Source of the DNA: Coemansia sp. RSA 922
Taxonomy: Eukaryota > Kickxellomycota > Kickxellomycetes > Kickxellales > Kickxellaceae
Direction: 5' to 3'
DNA: 26,635 bases
Assembly: GCA_027577415.1 (NCBI GenBank)
Contig: JANBQS010000200.1
Location: 1 to 26,635 of the forward strand
Both the position numbers and the translations under genes were made by a program. The notes beneath the pieces were generated by a model. The model made no database searches. It worked only from the letters and a program-made list of their open reading frames with translations, and had not been told where the DNA came from. Below, one piece after another: positions 1 through 9,790 of the stretch (positions are counted from its first letter, which is position 1; every line of letters begins with the position of its first letter).

Positions 1-1432
1 AACGTGTGCCTGCACCAAAAGCATTTACAAAGCTTATTGTCTGTCGTGCCAGCGGGAAACCCCACGAGATAGTAGTCAGGGTGTATGTAGGCCGACTTTG
101 TCAGCGGTCGTTCGGGTGGCCACATAGGTTTGAAAAAAAAAAGAATATAGAATATTTATATAGTTAGTTTGCGAGGTGAAAAAGAAAAGAATAAGATGGC
201 ACGTTCGTGGTTCAGGTAGGCGGGAGTATATAGTCTATTTATACTATCGAGAGACACGCTCTCAAGTACCTTGAAAAGGCAAAGCACAAAAGAAATAAAG
301 GGAAGGATGAGCGCAATAGCAATCGTGAAGGAAATTACCATAAAAAGGGGTGTATAACAAAGGACGGGCTGTTATTCCATGCAGGCAGACAGAGCAGCGT
401 GCTGCATGCATATCGCCTCTTGCTGTTTCAATTGCCGAGTGGTGTTACCCATATGCGTAGTCTCACATGATGCCATTCCAAGTCTGTTATTCCGCATGCG
501 ACAATTTAATCACTATTGATAAATTACTGGGGGGCTCTGTCAGACGTCGGAGCGGGCTGAAATGAACCGATTCACACGTGGGACCGAATGGGCTCGGTCC
601 GCAATTTCCAGCCCATGTTGAGTGCGGGATTTGGGCAGAGGTCGTATTGTGATTGGACAAGACCAGTGGAAATAAAAAAAATAGCGGAGAGGATGAACAC
701 AAAGCCCAACATCGTGATCAGAGAAGAAAAAAAAAGGTCCGAGTGTAAATCTCCTCAGTAACTGAATAAATATTTGGTGCTCTGAAAACGCACCATTTGT
801 CTAACTGTGAGTCGGCCCACTGATTCGCTAGCTTCACATGGGCCGCGGATGACTGAGAGAATCTCGATTTAGTGCCCCCTCCTTCCCTCTCAGCCCTCTT
901 TTCGCCACCCTCTATGCTTAAAAATTCATTGGTTCCAACGAAGTCAAGAGGGGGAGGGCGAGAGAAATAGGGCCGAGGCATTTGGGTGAACATGGTCCAG
1001 AATCTCATATAAAGTAAAAATATAAGCGGTCCATCCCTCCTCTTTTCATGCCATTGATTTTATTGCGGAGGATTTTTTTTGGTGCACTATGCAAAAAGGG
1101 GGCTCAGGGAAAAAAAATACCCTACACGGTATTGCGCACAAAACACCCCAACGCTTGCTACCCTAAATTACAAGATGAAAACTTGTTGAGTGTGGCCAGT
1201 ATGAACGGAACAAAAAAAACGGCTTTCACATTTTTGTACTAGAACTATAAAATGAATTGATGCTGCCGCCGCCCCCACTCTCCTTGTTCAGTACAAAACT
1301 CCAAATTGTCTCCTTTTTACGCCTTTTAACTTTATTTTCTCCTTACGACTGCTGTGTAGAACTCTGTTGATCGGATTATTCTACCGCAAGTATACCACAC
1401 ACACAAAAAAAACTCTTTAACGACATAAAAAA
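1..1432. other. gene-poor upstream region
   Basis: No convincing gene is visible here on either strand. Open frames are all under about 100 codons, their translations are low-complexity or lack any recognisable domain, and none has a convincing start context. The DNA has many A/T tracts and CT-rich patches. The last 200 bases are probably the promoter and 5' leader of the secreted CAP protein gene. A tail of an upstream gene transcript could also lie here, but nothing in the sequence shows it. Confidence 0.5.
1246..1252 (+). promoter_or_regulatory. candidate TATA box of the CAP gene
   Basis: TATAAAA lies about 180 bases before the ATG of the secreted CAP protein and is followed by pyrimidine-rich leader sequence. 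It is the best TATA match close upstream on this strand. In AT-rich fungal intergenic DNA such matches arise by chance, so the call rests only on motif and position. Confidence 0.3.
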
Positions 1433-2218
1433 ATGGTCAAGATTACTTCTCTTCTTACAGCCGCGCTCTTTGGTGCCGTTGCTATGGCTATGCCCGTTGC
1501 CAAACCTGATGTGGTGGTTGTTACTGTGTACAAGACTGCTGTTGCCGTGCCCACTCCCGTCAACAACGTTGTTATCAAGACTGTATATGAGACCGTCTAT
1601 GCTCGTCCCGCGGATAAGGCTGAACCCTCTGCCTCTCTGATCCCACACAAGCCCCAGCCCGCCCCCGTTGTGTCGGCTGCTCCCGCCCCGGCCCCAGTCT
1701 TGAGTGTTCCTCCCGTGGTTGCACCCCCCGTTGCCCCGACCAAGACCACCGCCGCTCCCACTCCTACCCGCGCACCTGTGGCTCCTGCTCCTGCTCCCGT
1801 TCCTACTCGCGCACCTGTGGCTCCCGCCCCTGCTCCTGTCCAGCCCCCATCGAGTGGCAACTGGCAGAGCGAGATGCTTAGCCAGGTCAACGCCGTGCGT
1901 GCTCGTGCTGGTAAGGCGGCTCTTACTCTGAGCTCGCAGTTGAACTCTGTTGCCCAGGCTCACTCTCAGTATATGAGCTCGACCCATGATATGACCCACT
2001 CGAACCCCGGTGGATCTCTCGGTACTCGTGTCGGTGCTGCTGGCATCAAGTGGAATGGAGCTGCTGAGAACATTGCATGGAACCAGAAGACTGTCTCCCA
2101 GGTCATGGATGCATGGACCAAGAGCCCCGGACACTACGCTAACATGGTCGGTGACTATACTAGCGTTGGATTCGGTGAAGCTAACTTGTACTGGACTCAA
2201 GATTTTGTCAAGAACTAA
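1433..2218 (+). CDS. secreted CAP/SCP-domain (PR-1-like) protein
   Basis: A 261-residue secreted protein. Residues 1-19 form a classic signal peptide (Lys, then a hydrophobic run ending Ala-Met-Ala). Residues 20-140 are a low-complexity Pro/Ala/Val/Thr spacer with two copies of a 13-residue Pro-Ala repeat, probably O-glycosylated. From about residue 142 to the end is a CAP (SCP/PR-1) domain: the signature His/Glu/His positions are visible in THSNPGG, AAENIAWN and SPGHYANM, and it closes with a YWTQDF strand. The domain resembles the short bacterial/fungal SCP form more than the cysteine-bridged yeast Pry form, since no cysteines are seen. CAP proteins of yeast bind sterols or fatty acids and act outside the cell; the ligand here is unknown. 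The ATG is preceded by an A-rich leader. The stop is 63 bp from the convergent SH3 gene stop. Confidence 0.9.
   Translation: MVKITSLLTAALFGAVAMAMPVAKPDVVVVTVYKTAVAVPTPVNNVVIKTVYETVYARPADKAEPSASLIPHKPQPAPVVSAAPAPAPVLSVPPVVAPPVAPTKTTAAPTPTRAPVAPAPAPVPTRAPVAPAPAPVQPPSSGNWQSEMLSQVNAVRARAGKAALTLSSQLNSVAQAHSQYMSSTHDMTHSNPGGSLGTRVGAAGIKWNGAAENIAWNQKTVSQVMDAWTKSPGHYANMVGDYTSVGFGEANLYWTQDFVKN
1763..1840 (+). repeat. two tandem 39-bp repeats in the CAP gene
   Basis: Two adjacent in-frame 39-base units (1763-1801 and 1802-1840) encode PTRAPVAPAPAPV twice, in the Pro/Ala linker between the signal peptide and the CAP domain. They differ at only a few bases, mostly third codon positions, so the duplication has been kept in frame. 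Copy number in such repeats often varies between strains and changes linker length. Confidence 0.85.
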
Positions 2219-2281
2219 AATGAAATCTATTTTTTTCACTAATGCAAGTGACTTTACATATAAATACAATAATGAGTATAA

Positions 2282-2620
2282 CTATTTACGCATGTTGAGG
2301 AGCATCTTGGGAACACGAGTGGCAATTCTGTTGTCCATAAAATTGTAGGGCTCGGTCAGTACAGGGAAGAAATAACCGTAGCCTTTGTTCTTATAATAAC
2401 TCTTGACAACTGTGCCCAACCACCATTTGGGATGAGTGTCGCCGTTGCGCTGTACGCGAATAATATCACCCTTACGCACGGACAAAATACCTTTATACTG
2501 TGAGTCAAAGTTGGTATGAGCGATGACAAAGTTTGTATCCACAGTCAAGTCGTGACGGTTGCGGTTGAGTGCAGGGCGAGAGACGAGACGAGTATAACGC
2601 TTCTTGAAAGTGGCAGTCAT
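2282..2620 (-). CDS. small SH3-domain protein
   Basis: A 112-residue protein dominated by one SH3 domain (about residues 30-95). SH3 hallmarks are visible: an LSVRKGDIIRV strand pair matching the usual L-x-F-x-x-GD-x-I motif, the double Trp at 66-67 followed by LGTV (usual WW/W-x-G/A-x), and GYFFPV near the usual F-P-x-x-Y-V. The N-terminal ALYDY motif is replaced by a weaker FVIAHTNFD. The first 25 residues are Arg/Lys-rich. SH3 domains bind proline-rich peptides; no partner or second domain is visible, so a specific role cannot be given. It is convergent with the CAP gene. The ATG at 2620 has an A-rich upstream leader. A larger gene with unseen upstream exons cannot be excluded. Confidence 0.75.
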   Translation of the reverse strand: MTATFKKRYTRLVSRPALNRNRHDLTVDTNFVIAHTNFDSQYKGILSVRKGDIIRVQRNGDTHPKWWLGTVVKSYYKNKGYGYFFPVLTEPYNFMDNRIATRVPKMLLNMRK

Positions 2621-4024
2621 TGTAATTGGAATAAAAAAGTGAAGAATAAATACAAGAAATGAAAAAAAAGTGTATAGCAGAATTTACAAGTGAGAAGAAG
2701 AAAAAGATGTAGTGATAGTTGTGTGAGTAAGAAGATGAAGAAGAAAATGGAGAACATGGGCCATAGACTTGGCTTTTTATGCCAAGACCCAAGACCTCGT
2801 GTGAACAAAAAAAAAAGGTATTTTGAAAAGAGAATATTAAAAAGACCATTTCTTGCTTACCAGCCTTTTTAGTCTATTGCAATGCATGCATTTTACAATG
2901 GCGGAAGAATCTAAAAAGATCACTTTGTTTTTTTGTGCCAAAAACCCTCCTTTTCCTCTTTTATTGCTCTAGAGAAAAATAAAGAGCAGAAAGGACCCTT
3001 ATTTCTTTCATACAATTACAGCTCAGCAGCAATAAGAGCTACAAATTAAAAAGGAAAGAGATGCCTTTTTTTACTTTCAAAACTTCAGCTTGTAAGAAAG
3101 AAAGGGTTAAAAAAACGTGCGCGTTAAGGAAAAGAAAAGAGAGGACACGTTCACAAAAAAAGGAGTTGATTCGATTAGTATGAATAATCCAGCTGCCAGA
3201 CTCACAAGTTTCCAATTTATACGTGAGTATGAGCAGCAGAATTGCCAATTGAGTCGACAGTACACTAAGAGTATACTTTTATTTATTATTGGTTCTGACT
3301 CACTGACATATTTGTAGTTCATTTATTACTAGGGTTGTCACTACTGTGTTTAGTTGTCAATCGATTGGGATGTGTGTTTATTTCTGAACCGCTGCAAGAG
3401 CGGATGTTTGTTCGGGAAGAGGCGGACTAGGAGGGTTCTTGTTTCCACACAAACGTGTGTGAAGAGCAGTGACTTGTAAGCGAGGCAATAGAAAAAGAGG
3501 GGAAACCTTTTCTGAAAAGATCTGTACAAAGACCAGCCAAGTAAAGCAGAGACCGCTTTTGTTTTGAGAGAGAATCATTGTAAGTTGTTTACAAAGAACT
3601 TGCCAATCTTTTATAATTTGCATCATGTCGGAACGTTAAAAAGAACCACAAAGAGAGCCCAGAGATTTGTTTTGAAGTTGGAGGGAGCCAAGCAAAATAC
3701 TCTCTTTATAGAAAGTTCAAAAGGGGGGAGCCAAGTCCTGGAAAACCAAACTGAGTGGGTGTATCTCCTTGAGTAAAGAAATAAATAAAGGTAGTTGCCA
3801 ATCTCTCTCCACAATACAGTCTGGTTTACATATTCAAACTCCATCTTTATAAACTATCTAGTTCTTGGCGCCAATCCATTTAAAACTCTAGATGATACAA
3901 ACTACATTTTTTTCTTGGCATTAAAAAAACATATTCCTGATAAATAGCCATAGGAAGGGAAGCAAGTTTTTGTTTTAAAAAGTACATCATTATTATCACC
4001 TGTTATATATATATATTTTTCCAA
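2621..4024. other. AT-rich intergenic region, no gene seen
   Basis: About 1.4 kb between the divergent SH3 (-) and SANT (+) genes. It contains many A and T tracts, a perfect 12-base palindrome AATGCATGCATT at 2881-2892, and an alternating TA tract just before the SANT gene start (about 4003-4016). Small open frames on both strands have low-complexity translations with no recognisable domain. It is presumably promoter and untranslated leader for both genes. Confidence 0.5.
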
Positions 4025-4507
4025 ATGGACACGTATCAAGAATTTATCGCAGAACTAAGCAACGAAGAGCGCCAATCAATACAATATTTAGTCACTACAC
4101 ATTCGGCATCGATGAATCTCAGTGAACTCCGCTCATTAGTACTATTGGAACACCCACTGTGCGCAGAACAAGACGTACATGAAGAATTCGTTCGCTGTAT
4201 TATCAACACTAAGAATATATCATCCGAATCGGAGAGAGTCAAGGAAGAGTTTCGAATAAACGCAGTGCTACGCAAACCCAATGAGCCTAAAGTAACGAGT
4301 AGGAATTGGTCAGACAAGGAGACTGAATTGTTGAATAGTTATTTGGCTAAAAACAAAGGCCGAAAGAACTGGGTTTTATGTGCTAAGCTTATTGGTACAA
4401 AGACTAGTATACAGTGTAAGGCCAAGTACAATAACTCCAAAGTAGAGACTAATAGGTCTATGAGTAGTGAGAGTGTTAGCAAGAGTTCTTTACAATACAT
4501 ATTATAG
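4025..4507 (+). CDS. SANT/Myb-like domain protein
   Basis: A 160-residue protein with one SANT/Myb-like domain at about residues 91-138. The aromatic core positions are visible as W95 (RNWSDKE), W116 (KNWVLCAKLI) and Y135 in place of the third Trp, with the usual spacing of a three-helix Myb repeat. The N-terminal 80 residues look helical and acidic, with no recognised domain; the C-terminus is Ser-rich. Such proteins act in the nucleus, binding DNA or histone tails, but the target is unknown. A single divergent repeat suggests SANT-like binding rather than a classical R2R3 factor. The stop codon lies four bases from the stop of the convergent Cdc4-like gene, so the two transcripts must overlap. 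The ATG follows an AT-rich leader. Confidence 0.8.
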   Translation: MDTYQEFIAELSNEERQSIQYLVTTHSASMNLSELRSLVLLEHPLCAEQDVHEEFVRCIINTKNISSESERVKEEFRINAVLRKPNEPKVTSRNWSDKETELLNSYLAKNKGRKNWVLCAKLIGTKTSIQCKAKYNNSKVETNRSMSSESVSKSSLQYIL

Positions 4508-4511
4508 TTGT

Positions 4512-7379
4512 TTAAATATCGAAGTCCAAAATATCGAAATACGTAACGTCATTACGGTTAACAGCAGCCACACACCGTTTGCTGTCAAACCTGACCTGCC
4601 ACACACTAGTCAGATTCGACAATAAATCTCTAACAAACAGGCCTGTTCGTACGTCCCACAGTTTAACGGTGTTATCAGCGCCACTGACGATTTTAGTTCC
4701 ATCGTGCTGGAAACACGTAATAGCGCTGGTATGCCCTCTCAGCACCGCGCGATCAGTACGCAGCAGGTCCATGCCCATGTGGCCTGGGTTATTAAGCTGC
4801 TGGTGCAGTAACTGGTCGTGCCCTCGTTGCTGCATTTGTAATTGTTGCAGGACGTTTATTTGCTGGAGATTCGCCGCAGCAGCCTGCGCGGCAGCAGCAG
4901 TGACGCCCGGCTGCTGCTGCGCTTGGTTGGCAGTAGCCGCAGCGGCGGCGGCAGCGGCGGCGGCTATGTGGTTAGCTAAGACGGCGTTGGGACCAACGTT
5001 ATGCAGATGCTGGAACGGATTAACCGCAGGCGCAGCAGTGGCAGCAGGCACAAGGTCGCCGGCAATGTTGCTGAAGGGACGGGGCCGCATGGGGTGCATC
5101 TCCTGCGCACAGGCAGCAGAGCCCTTTAATGGGTGATCCCAGATCCTCAGAGTCTGATCAGCACCCGCCGACACCAGCGCCGAATGATCCAACGCCAAAA
5201 GACCCACAAGCGTCATGTGTCCGCGGAGTATCCGCAGGCACGCGCCAGAGTCCCAGTCCCAGACGCGGATGGTTCCGTCCATGGACCCGGAGAATATCAG
5301 GTGCATGTCAGTATCCAATTCCAGCGCATAGACCTTGGACGTGTGGCCGTCCAGTTGGTGACGCAGCGTGCCGGTGGTGGCGTCCCATACGCGAACAGAG
5401 TTGTCGTAGGATCCGCTTACTACCATGTTGCCAAACCCAGTCACCGTGCGCACAGAGTCAGAGTGACCCGCCAGCGTGTGCAGCAAATAAGGGTTGGCCC
5501 GAGCCGGAATAGTAGGAGCGGCCTGGCGCTGGCGGACACGCGCAGCTGTGACTGACTCTGGAAGCATATTGTCTCGAGACTCAGCAGTACGTCGTGCCTC
5601 GCGTATCGCCCGATAGTCATCGTCAGTAGGTTCGTTTTCAGCAGGAACGTCATCGTCATCGACTACCATGCTCTCTGGTTCGGCCGACGGCGCAGCACGG
5701 CGCAGAGGAAAGGGCTTGTCCAGCTTGGGGCTAGGCAGCTTCCACACGCGCAACGTAGTGTCCCTCGACCCCGTGACGACCAAGGGCTCGCTCGGCTCGT
5801 AGCGGACAGGCGCGCCCCTTGCCCGCTCAACAGGCGTCCGCACATCTGTGGGCAGCAGTATCTGCAGGCATCTGATGGTGCTGCCATGGCCCAAAAACAC
5901 ATGAGTACACTTGCCATCCTCCAGATCCCATACTCGCACCGTGCGATCCGTGCTCCCGCTTACCACGGTGTTGCCGACAACAGCCAGGGCCCACACTCCG
6001 CCCTCGTGGCCGACCAGGCGGCGGACCATAGTGCCAGTGGCCAGCTCAAAGACAAAGATGTCCTTCGTGTCCAGGCCCACCACGACATGCGTGCCGGTCC
6101 ACTCGACGCACGTGGCCACGGCGCCCTCGGGGCACGCGAAGCTCTGCTGGCGGCAGCGGCCCTCAGCCCAGTTGCGGTCCAGCTTGTACCCGCGGGCATA
6201 CAGGGCCTTGAAGGGATTGCCCTCGGGCGGCACTGTCGCCAGGAGGTCGCGCGCCTCGGCGACAGCGGCGGCGGTGGCTGGGCGTGGAGCCAGGCACGCC
6301 ACGCTCAGCTCGTCCGGCGACAGACGCGTCAGACCCTGCGTGGGCGGCGCAGGGCCCAGTCCGAAATGCGGGAGACACAGTGAGTGGGCGCGTGACGGCT
6401 CCGGCACGTACTTCGCGTCGGCCAGGCGGGCCCGCCACACGGCGCGGCTGCCGTCGGCCACTGCGCGCCAGCGCTTTGACACGCAGGCCGAGCGGCACAG
6501 CGTCCGCGCGTCCATGAAGCGCAGCACGTGATGGGCCACCTCGGCGGGCAGCGCGCCAATGAAGTCGCGGTGCAGCACGGGCAGCACCACCTGCGCGGCG
6601 AACTGCAGCGTGGGCCGGGGAGTACGCCGCAGGAGCTGGAACAGAAGATACGCCTGCACGGGCCCCGGCAGCTGGTCGTATGTCGATATTAACTCTGGCA
6701 GGCTGTACATGGCCGCCAGTCCGCTGCCACGCGCCTGGGGCGACAGCAGCGGCGAGGGGAGCGGCACTCGGCCCTCGCTGTCGTCGTCGCTGGGGCTGCG
6801 CCGCCGGGGCTCGGGCGACCCCCGCCCAGCGCGGCGGTGGCCGTCGGCCGGCGGGCTGCTGCTGCGCCTGTGCCTTGTGTGATGCCGCTGCTCCTTCAGC
6901 TGCCGCGCGTCGTCGTGCGTGTACAGCGGCGTCATCGCCCGCGGCACGTCCTCGCCGCTAATCCCAGCCAGGACATCCTACTGATAAATCAAGTGAAATT
7001 AGCACTACAATGGGTGTCATGTGGGCACGGGCAGTGTATAGCATGCACCTACTTTGTTGAGGGCACAGGCAGTGTAGCATGCACTTACTTCGTCCTGGCG
7101 CTCGCCCGCGTGCTGCTGCGAAATAAACAGCTGCTGCCCGTCCATTTCCACGGCAAACTGCTCCAGCGCCGGCGGCGCCGCCACGTGTGCAAGCGGATAC
7201 ATTTCGGGCGCCAGTCGCGTCACGTCAATGCGCGGCAGGCTGACTGGCGGGTATGTGGTCACCGTCGTTGTAGTCACTGTCGTCGTAGTCACCGTCTTTG
7301 CCGACAGCTGTGGCATATCCCGCGCCCTGCTAAAAGTGAACAGCTCGTTGCCTGCGCTTCCGTCGTCTGCTGCTTCCAT
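4512..7379 (-). CDS. CDC4: Cdc4/Fbw7-type F-box WD40 substrate receptor of SCF
   Basis: Substrate receptor of the SCF ubiquitin ligase, which recognises phosphodegrons on cell-cycle regulators. The spliced model is exon 7379-7089 (97 codons), intron 7088-6978, exon 6977-4512, giving 918 residues; phase is 0 and the second exon is open directly from the splice site. Exon 1 carries the Thr/Val-rich stretch (28-42) followed by YPP and PxxYPLA, familiar in fungal Cdc4 proteins. Then come a dimerisation-type helix region (about 187-230), the F-box (about 238-279, LPAEVAHHVLRFMDARTL) and WD40 blades from about 385 to the end. Three arginines matching the phosphate-binding residues of human FBXW7 (R465, R479, R505) are present at about 466, 502 and 607. 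An acidic insert (about 512-592) and an Ala/Gln-rich insert (about 717-839) interrupt the propeller. The spliced start could lie further upstream (see the 7534 entry). Confidence 0.9.
6978..7088 (-). other. intron of the Cdc4-like gene
   Basis: A 111-base intron read on the minus strand. It begins GTAAGT (7088-7083) and ends TTTATCAGTAG at 6978, with a branch-like GCTAAT about 30 bases before the end. The nearer CAG at 6983-6981 cannot be the acceptor because it would leave an in-frame TAG as the first codon; the next AG restores the frame. A near-perfect duplication of the donor region lies inside the intron (7023-7057 against 7061-7093). Confidence 0.8.
7023..7093 (-). repeat. tandem duplication of the 5' splice-site region
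   Basis: Two near-identical units, 7061-7093 and 7023-7057, sit side by side across the first base of the Cdc4 intron. Each carries a potential splice donor: GTAAGT at 7088 and GTAGGT at 7052. The stretch between the two donors is 36 bases, exactly 12 codons and stop-free, so using the second donor would add 12 residues without changing frame. Confidence 0.8.
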
Positions 7380-7428
7380 AGGCGACGGCGGGTGAGCCGG
7401 GCCAGCTGCTGCCTGTTGATGCGGGTCG

Positions 7429-7534
7429 CTAAGAAGAAGAAAAAGAAAAACGGAGTATTTAAAACAAGTTACACAGAGAATGAGAAAGATACTTTAAATA
7501 AATGAACACGCGAGCTGTACCTTTGTCGAAACAT
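7429..7534 (-). other. possible additional 5' mini-exon and intron of the Cdc4-like gene
   Basis: On the minus strand, an ATG at 7534 begins a 14-base mini-exon (7534-7521) followed by GTACAG. A strong acceptor, a long CT tract ending TTCTTCTTAG, sits at 7429. Joining the two puts the ATG in frame with the downstream coding exon with no stop between, adding 21 residues ahead of the Met at 7379. The donor is only moderate and the -3 base of the upstream ATG is a T, so this could equally be a 5'-leader intron with translation from 7379. Confidence 0.4.
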
Positions 7535-7674
7535 TTACGCGACTAGTACAATAAAATATAAAGAAAAAATAAAAATAAAAAATAGAAAAAAGAATTTACC
7601 AAGACAAAACAAAAACAAGCGTCAAAGCTCCTCACAAAAAAAAGGCTCTGTTGTGGCCACGTGCCTAATCTTAA

Positions 7675-9729
7675 TCACAAGTGGCGTCTCAATTTATCAA
7701 CAAACGCCGACATGTCCTCTCGTTTAATCTCCAGCACCGTCGAGTCAAAGAAGCCCTGTCTGACGTCAGCGCCCAAGTCCTGCGCCACGGCCTCAAACAC
7801 CATTCCGAACTGGTTCCTCGACTCACCGGCAAACTGGCTTCCATTAAAAGCCGCCCCTGCCACCTGCGGCCTCACCAGTCCTTGTCCCATGGGCGTAATA
7901 CCAAGCACCAGTAGTTTGTCGTCTTCATGCGGCGCAACAATGATAAAAGGGAGTCGGCTCTGCGCCACTTTACTGCGCTCCCTCAACGTCTGCATAAGGA
8001 ACAGCGCCAGCTGTCTTAGTGCAAACGCACTACCAAATACCGTGTTGTTCTCCATGCCGACCATTGCCAGTCGGAATGACCTAAGAGTCTTGACTGCCTG
8101 CCGCTCTAGCATCATAACTCCCTGGCCTACGACAAGTCGCTGCATTTCCATCGCGCCCTCCAGCCCGCGTTTGAGCACTGAGAACTGCGCCAACGCATCG
8201 TACGCCGCGTAAAATCCACTCTCAAGTCCCGTCGCTCCATCAGGCTGCAAAAGCGCCAACAGTGCTTGTACCATGTCGCCACCTGAAAGGCTGGATTTGC
8301 GCCACCCGTAGTTACGCACAAACCCTCGGTAAGTAGCATCAGCCATATCGTAATCAGCTCCGATCTCAGCCATACGCCGATACAATTGAGTCTTGAGTTC
8401 AGGCGCCAAATGCACAAATGGCGCTCCAGCCTCAGCCTTTGATAACCCCAATTTGGCTACTAGCAGGTCTAACCGGGACCGACCTCTTGACGACCAAGTA
8501 GCTAGGCGTCGGGCTACAAACGGGCTGTACTGCATGGCGTTGGCCAAAGACCAGTGACGAAGCAATGTGAACTGCAGCTCGGCTGATTCCATTATGTCCG
8601 TTGACTGCCGAGCCGCGATCTTGGAACTCGTTAGCAGTCCTGCTTCGGCTGCGGTTGATACTCCGGCTCGTGCCTTGAGATATCCCTCGTCGTCTTCTTC
8701 CTCCACTATATCCAAATACGGGTTAAACACCCCACTGTCACCTGGATACCCCAGCTGGCTGTCTAGGAGTGCCTGTGACGATGATGACGACGACGAAAAG
8801 TTTACCGACCGCCGAGCGTCACCCGCAGCCGCCTTGTCGCGGCTATTGCTCACTGCTGGCATGCTGCTACTGACTGATACGCGACGCGACAGGTCTCGCA
8901 TACGACTAACTACTAGCGCGTACCCGTTATCGTCTATCTGGTGCAATAAATACTGGCTGGTAGCGCCGACAATCGCCCACCACACGAGGTCGGCCGATGG
9001 AGGCATCCCCAGTTGCTCGGCCAACATCAGCATACTAACTGCACACGACTGTCCGTAGTAAGAGCCTTGCGCATAATACGCCTGAACTAACGTCTGGTGG
9101 TACTGACGTAGCTCACGTTTCTTGGCTCTCTGTTCCTGTACTTTAATAAACTCTTCAGGATCCATTCCAATCTTACGCTTCTTTTTCGAGGTCACATCAT
9201 CGTCGGAATTGCGTTTCCGACCAGTATCCTCATCATCGCTGTCACTATCGTCGTCGTCGTCACTGGCGTTATTTCCAAACTCTATATCCTCAAAAGCTTG
9301 TCGAAGTTCACCCATATTATTTTCTACATCGCCGTCATCCAAACACTGTACTTGCTCATTCCAATACACGTTATATAGATTGAATGGTCGATGACTATCG
9401 ACAATAAGTACGTTCAGTCCGTCGCGTAGGCTGACTAAATCCTGGATATCGACCTGTGCTCCGCAGTTGAGAAATACTAGTGACCGAATTTGCAAATTGC
9501 TCTCTATCAGTGTCGTGTTCATCAGAGTAATGTCCGCGTAGTTGTTGACTGGTATGATTTTGTGGCCCACAGAGTCCCTTTTCAGTAGTGTGGTTAAAAG
9601 TCGGAGCGCGCAAATGCCATCAACGTCGATAGAGGCAAATATCAGAACCGAGGTACCCGTAGTATGTGTGGCTCCATCTAGTATGCGTCGGTACGCGTCT
9701 TCGTAGTGTGTGCTTGATATATAGACCAT
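7675..9729 (-). CDS. CDC45: DNA replication initiation factor Cdc45
   Basis: Cdc45 joins Mcm2-7 and GINS to form the CMG replicative helicase in the nucleus. The 684-residue product shows the family's RecJ/DHH-derived N-terminus: TSVLIFASIDVDGICALRLL (about 26-45), then the conserved DSHRP motif at 111-115 with NLYNVYW. A long acidic Asp/Ser stretch (about 153-180) is followed by a KKKRK cluster (182-186) that may act as a nuclear localisation signal; Cdc45 proteins typically carry an acidic insert here. Further conserved segments are YYAQGSYYGQS (about residue 220) and the C-terminal PFIIVAPHEDDKLLVLGI. Length is similar to the yeast protein (650) and longer than human (566). It lies about 140 bp upstream of the Cdc4-like gene on the same strand and is divergent from Med17, with two MluI cell-cycle boxes in the shared promoter. 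ATG at 9729. Confidence 0.95.
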   Translation of the reverse strand: MVYISSTHYEDAYRRILDGATHTTGTSVLIFASIDVDGICALRLLTTLLKRDSVGHKIIPVNNYADITLMNTTLIESNLQIRSLVFLNCGAQVDIQDLVSLRDGLNVLIVDSHRPFNLYNVYWNEQVQCLDDGDVENNMGELRQAFEDIEFGNNASDDDDDSDSDDEDTGRKRNSDDDVTSKKKRKIGMDPEEFIKVQEQRAKKRELRQYHQTLVQAYYAQGSYYGQSCAVSMLMLAEQLGMPPSADLVWWAIVGATSQYLLHQIDDNGYALVVSRMRDLSRRVSVSSSMPAVSNSRDKAAAGDARRSVNFSSSSSSSQALLDSQLGYPGDSGVFNPYLDIVEEEDDEGYLKARAGVSTAAEAGLLTSSKIAARQSTDIMESAELQFTLLRHWSLANAMQYSPFVARRLATWSSRGRSRLDLLVAKLGLSKAEAGAPFVHLAPELKTQLYRRMAEIGADYDMADATYRGFVRNYGWRKSSLSGGDMVQALLALLQPDGATGLESGFYAAYDALAQFSVLKRGLEGAMEMQRLVVGQGVMMLERQAVKTLRSFRLAMVGMENNTVFGSAFALRQLALFLMQTLRERSKVAQSRLPFIIVAPHEDDKLLVLGITPMGQGLVRPQVAGAAFNGSQFAGESRNQFGMVFEAVAQDLGADVRQGFFDSTVLEIKREDMSAFVDKLRRHL

Positions 9730-9790
9730 TTTGTAACTAATAATATGGATTCAAGACGAGGAGAAAGAAAAGAAGAAAAACGAGAAAGTA

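Noticed and set aside
1376..2269. 297-codon open frame on the minus strand
   Set aside because: It lies antisense to the CAP gene; its Gly/Arg/Ser-rich product mirrors the Pro/Ala codons of the real gene, and it has no domain of its own.
5886..6531. Long open frames on the + strand across the Cdc4 gene
   Set aside because: They are shadows of GC-rich coding sequence on the other strand; translations are Arg/Ala/Pro-rich without domains.
6935..6947. Start of the Cdc4-like protein at GTG 6947 or ATG 6935
   Set aside because: GTG is not a normal nuclear start, and the frame continues upstream to a good splice acceptor that joins a Cdc4-like exon in frame.
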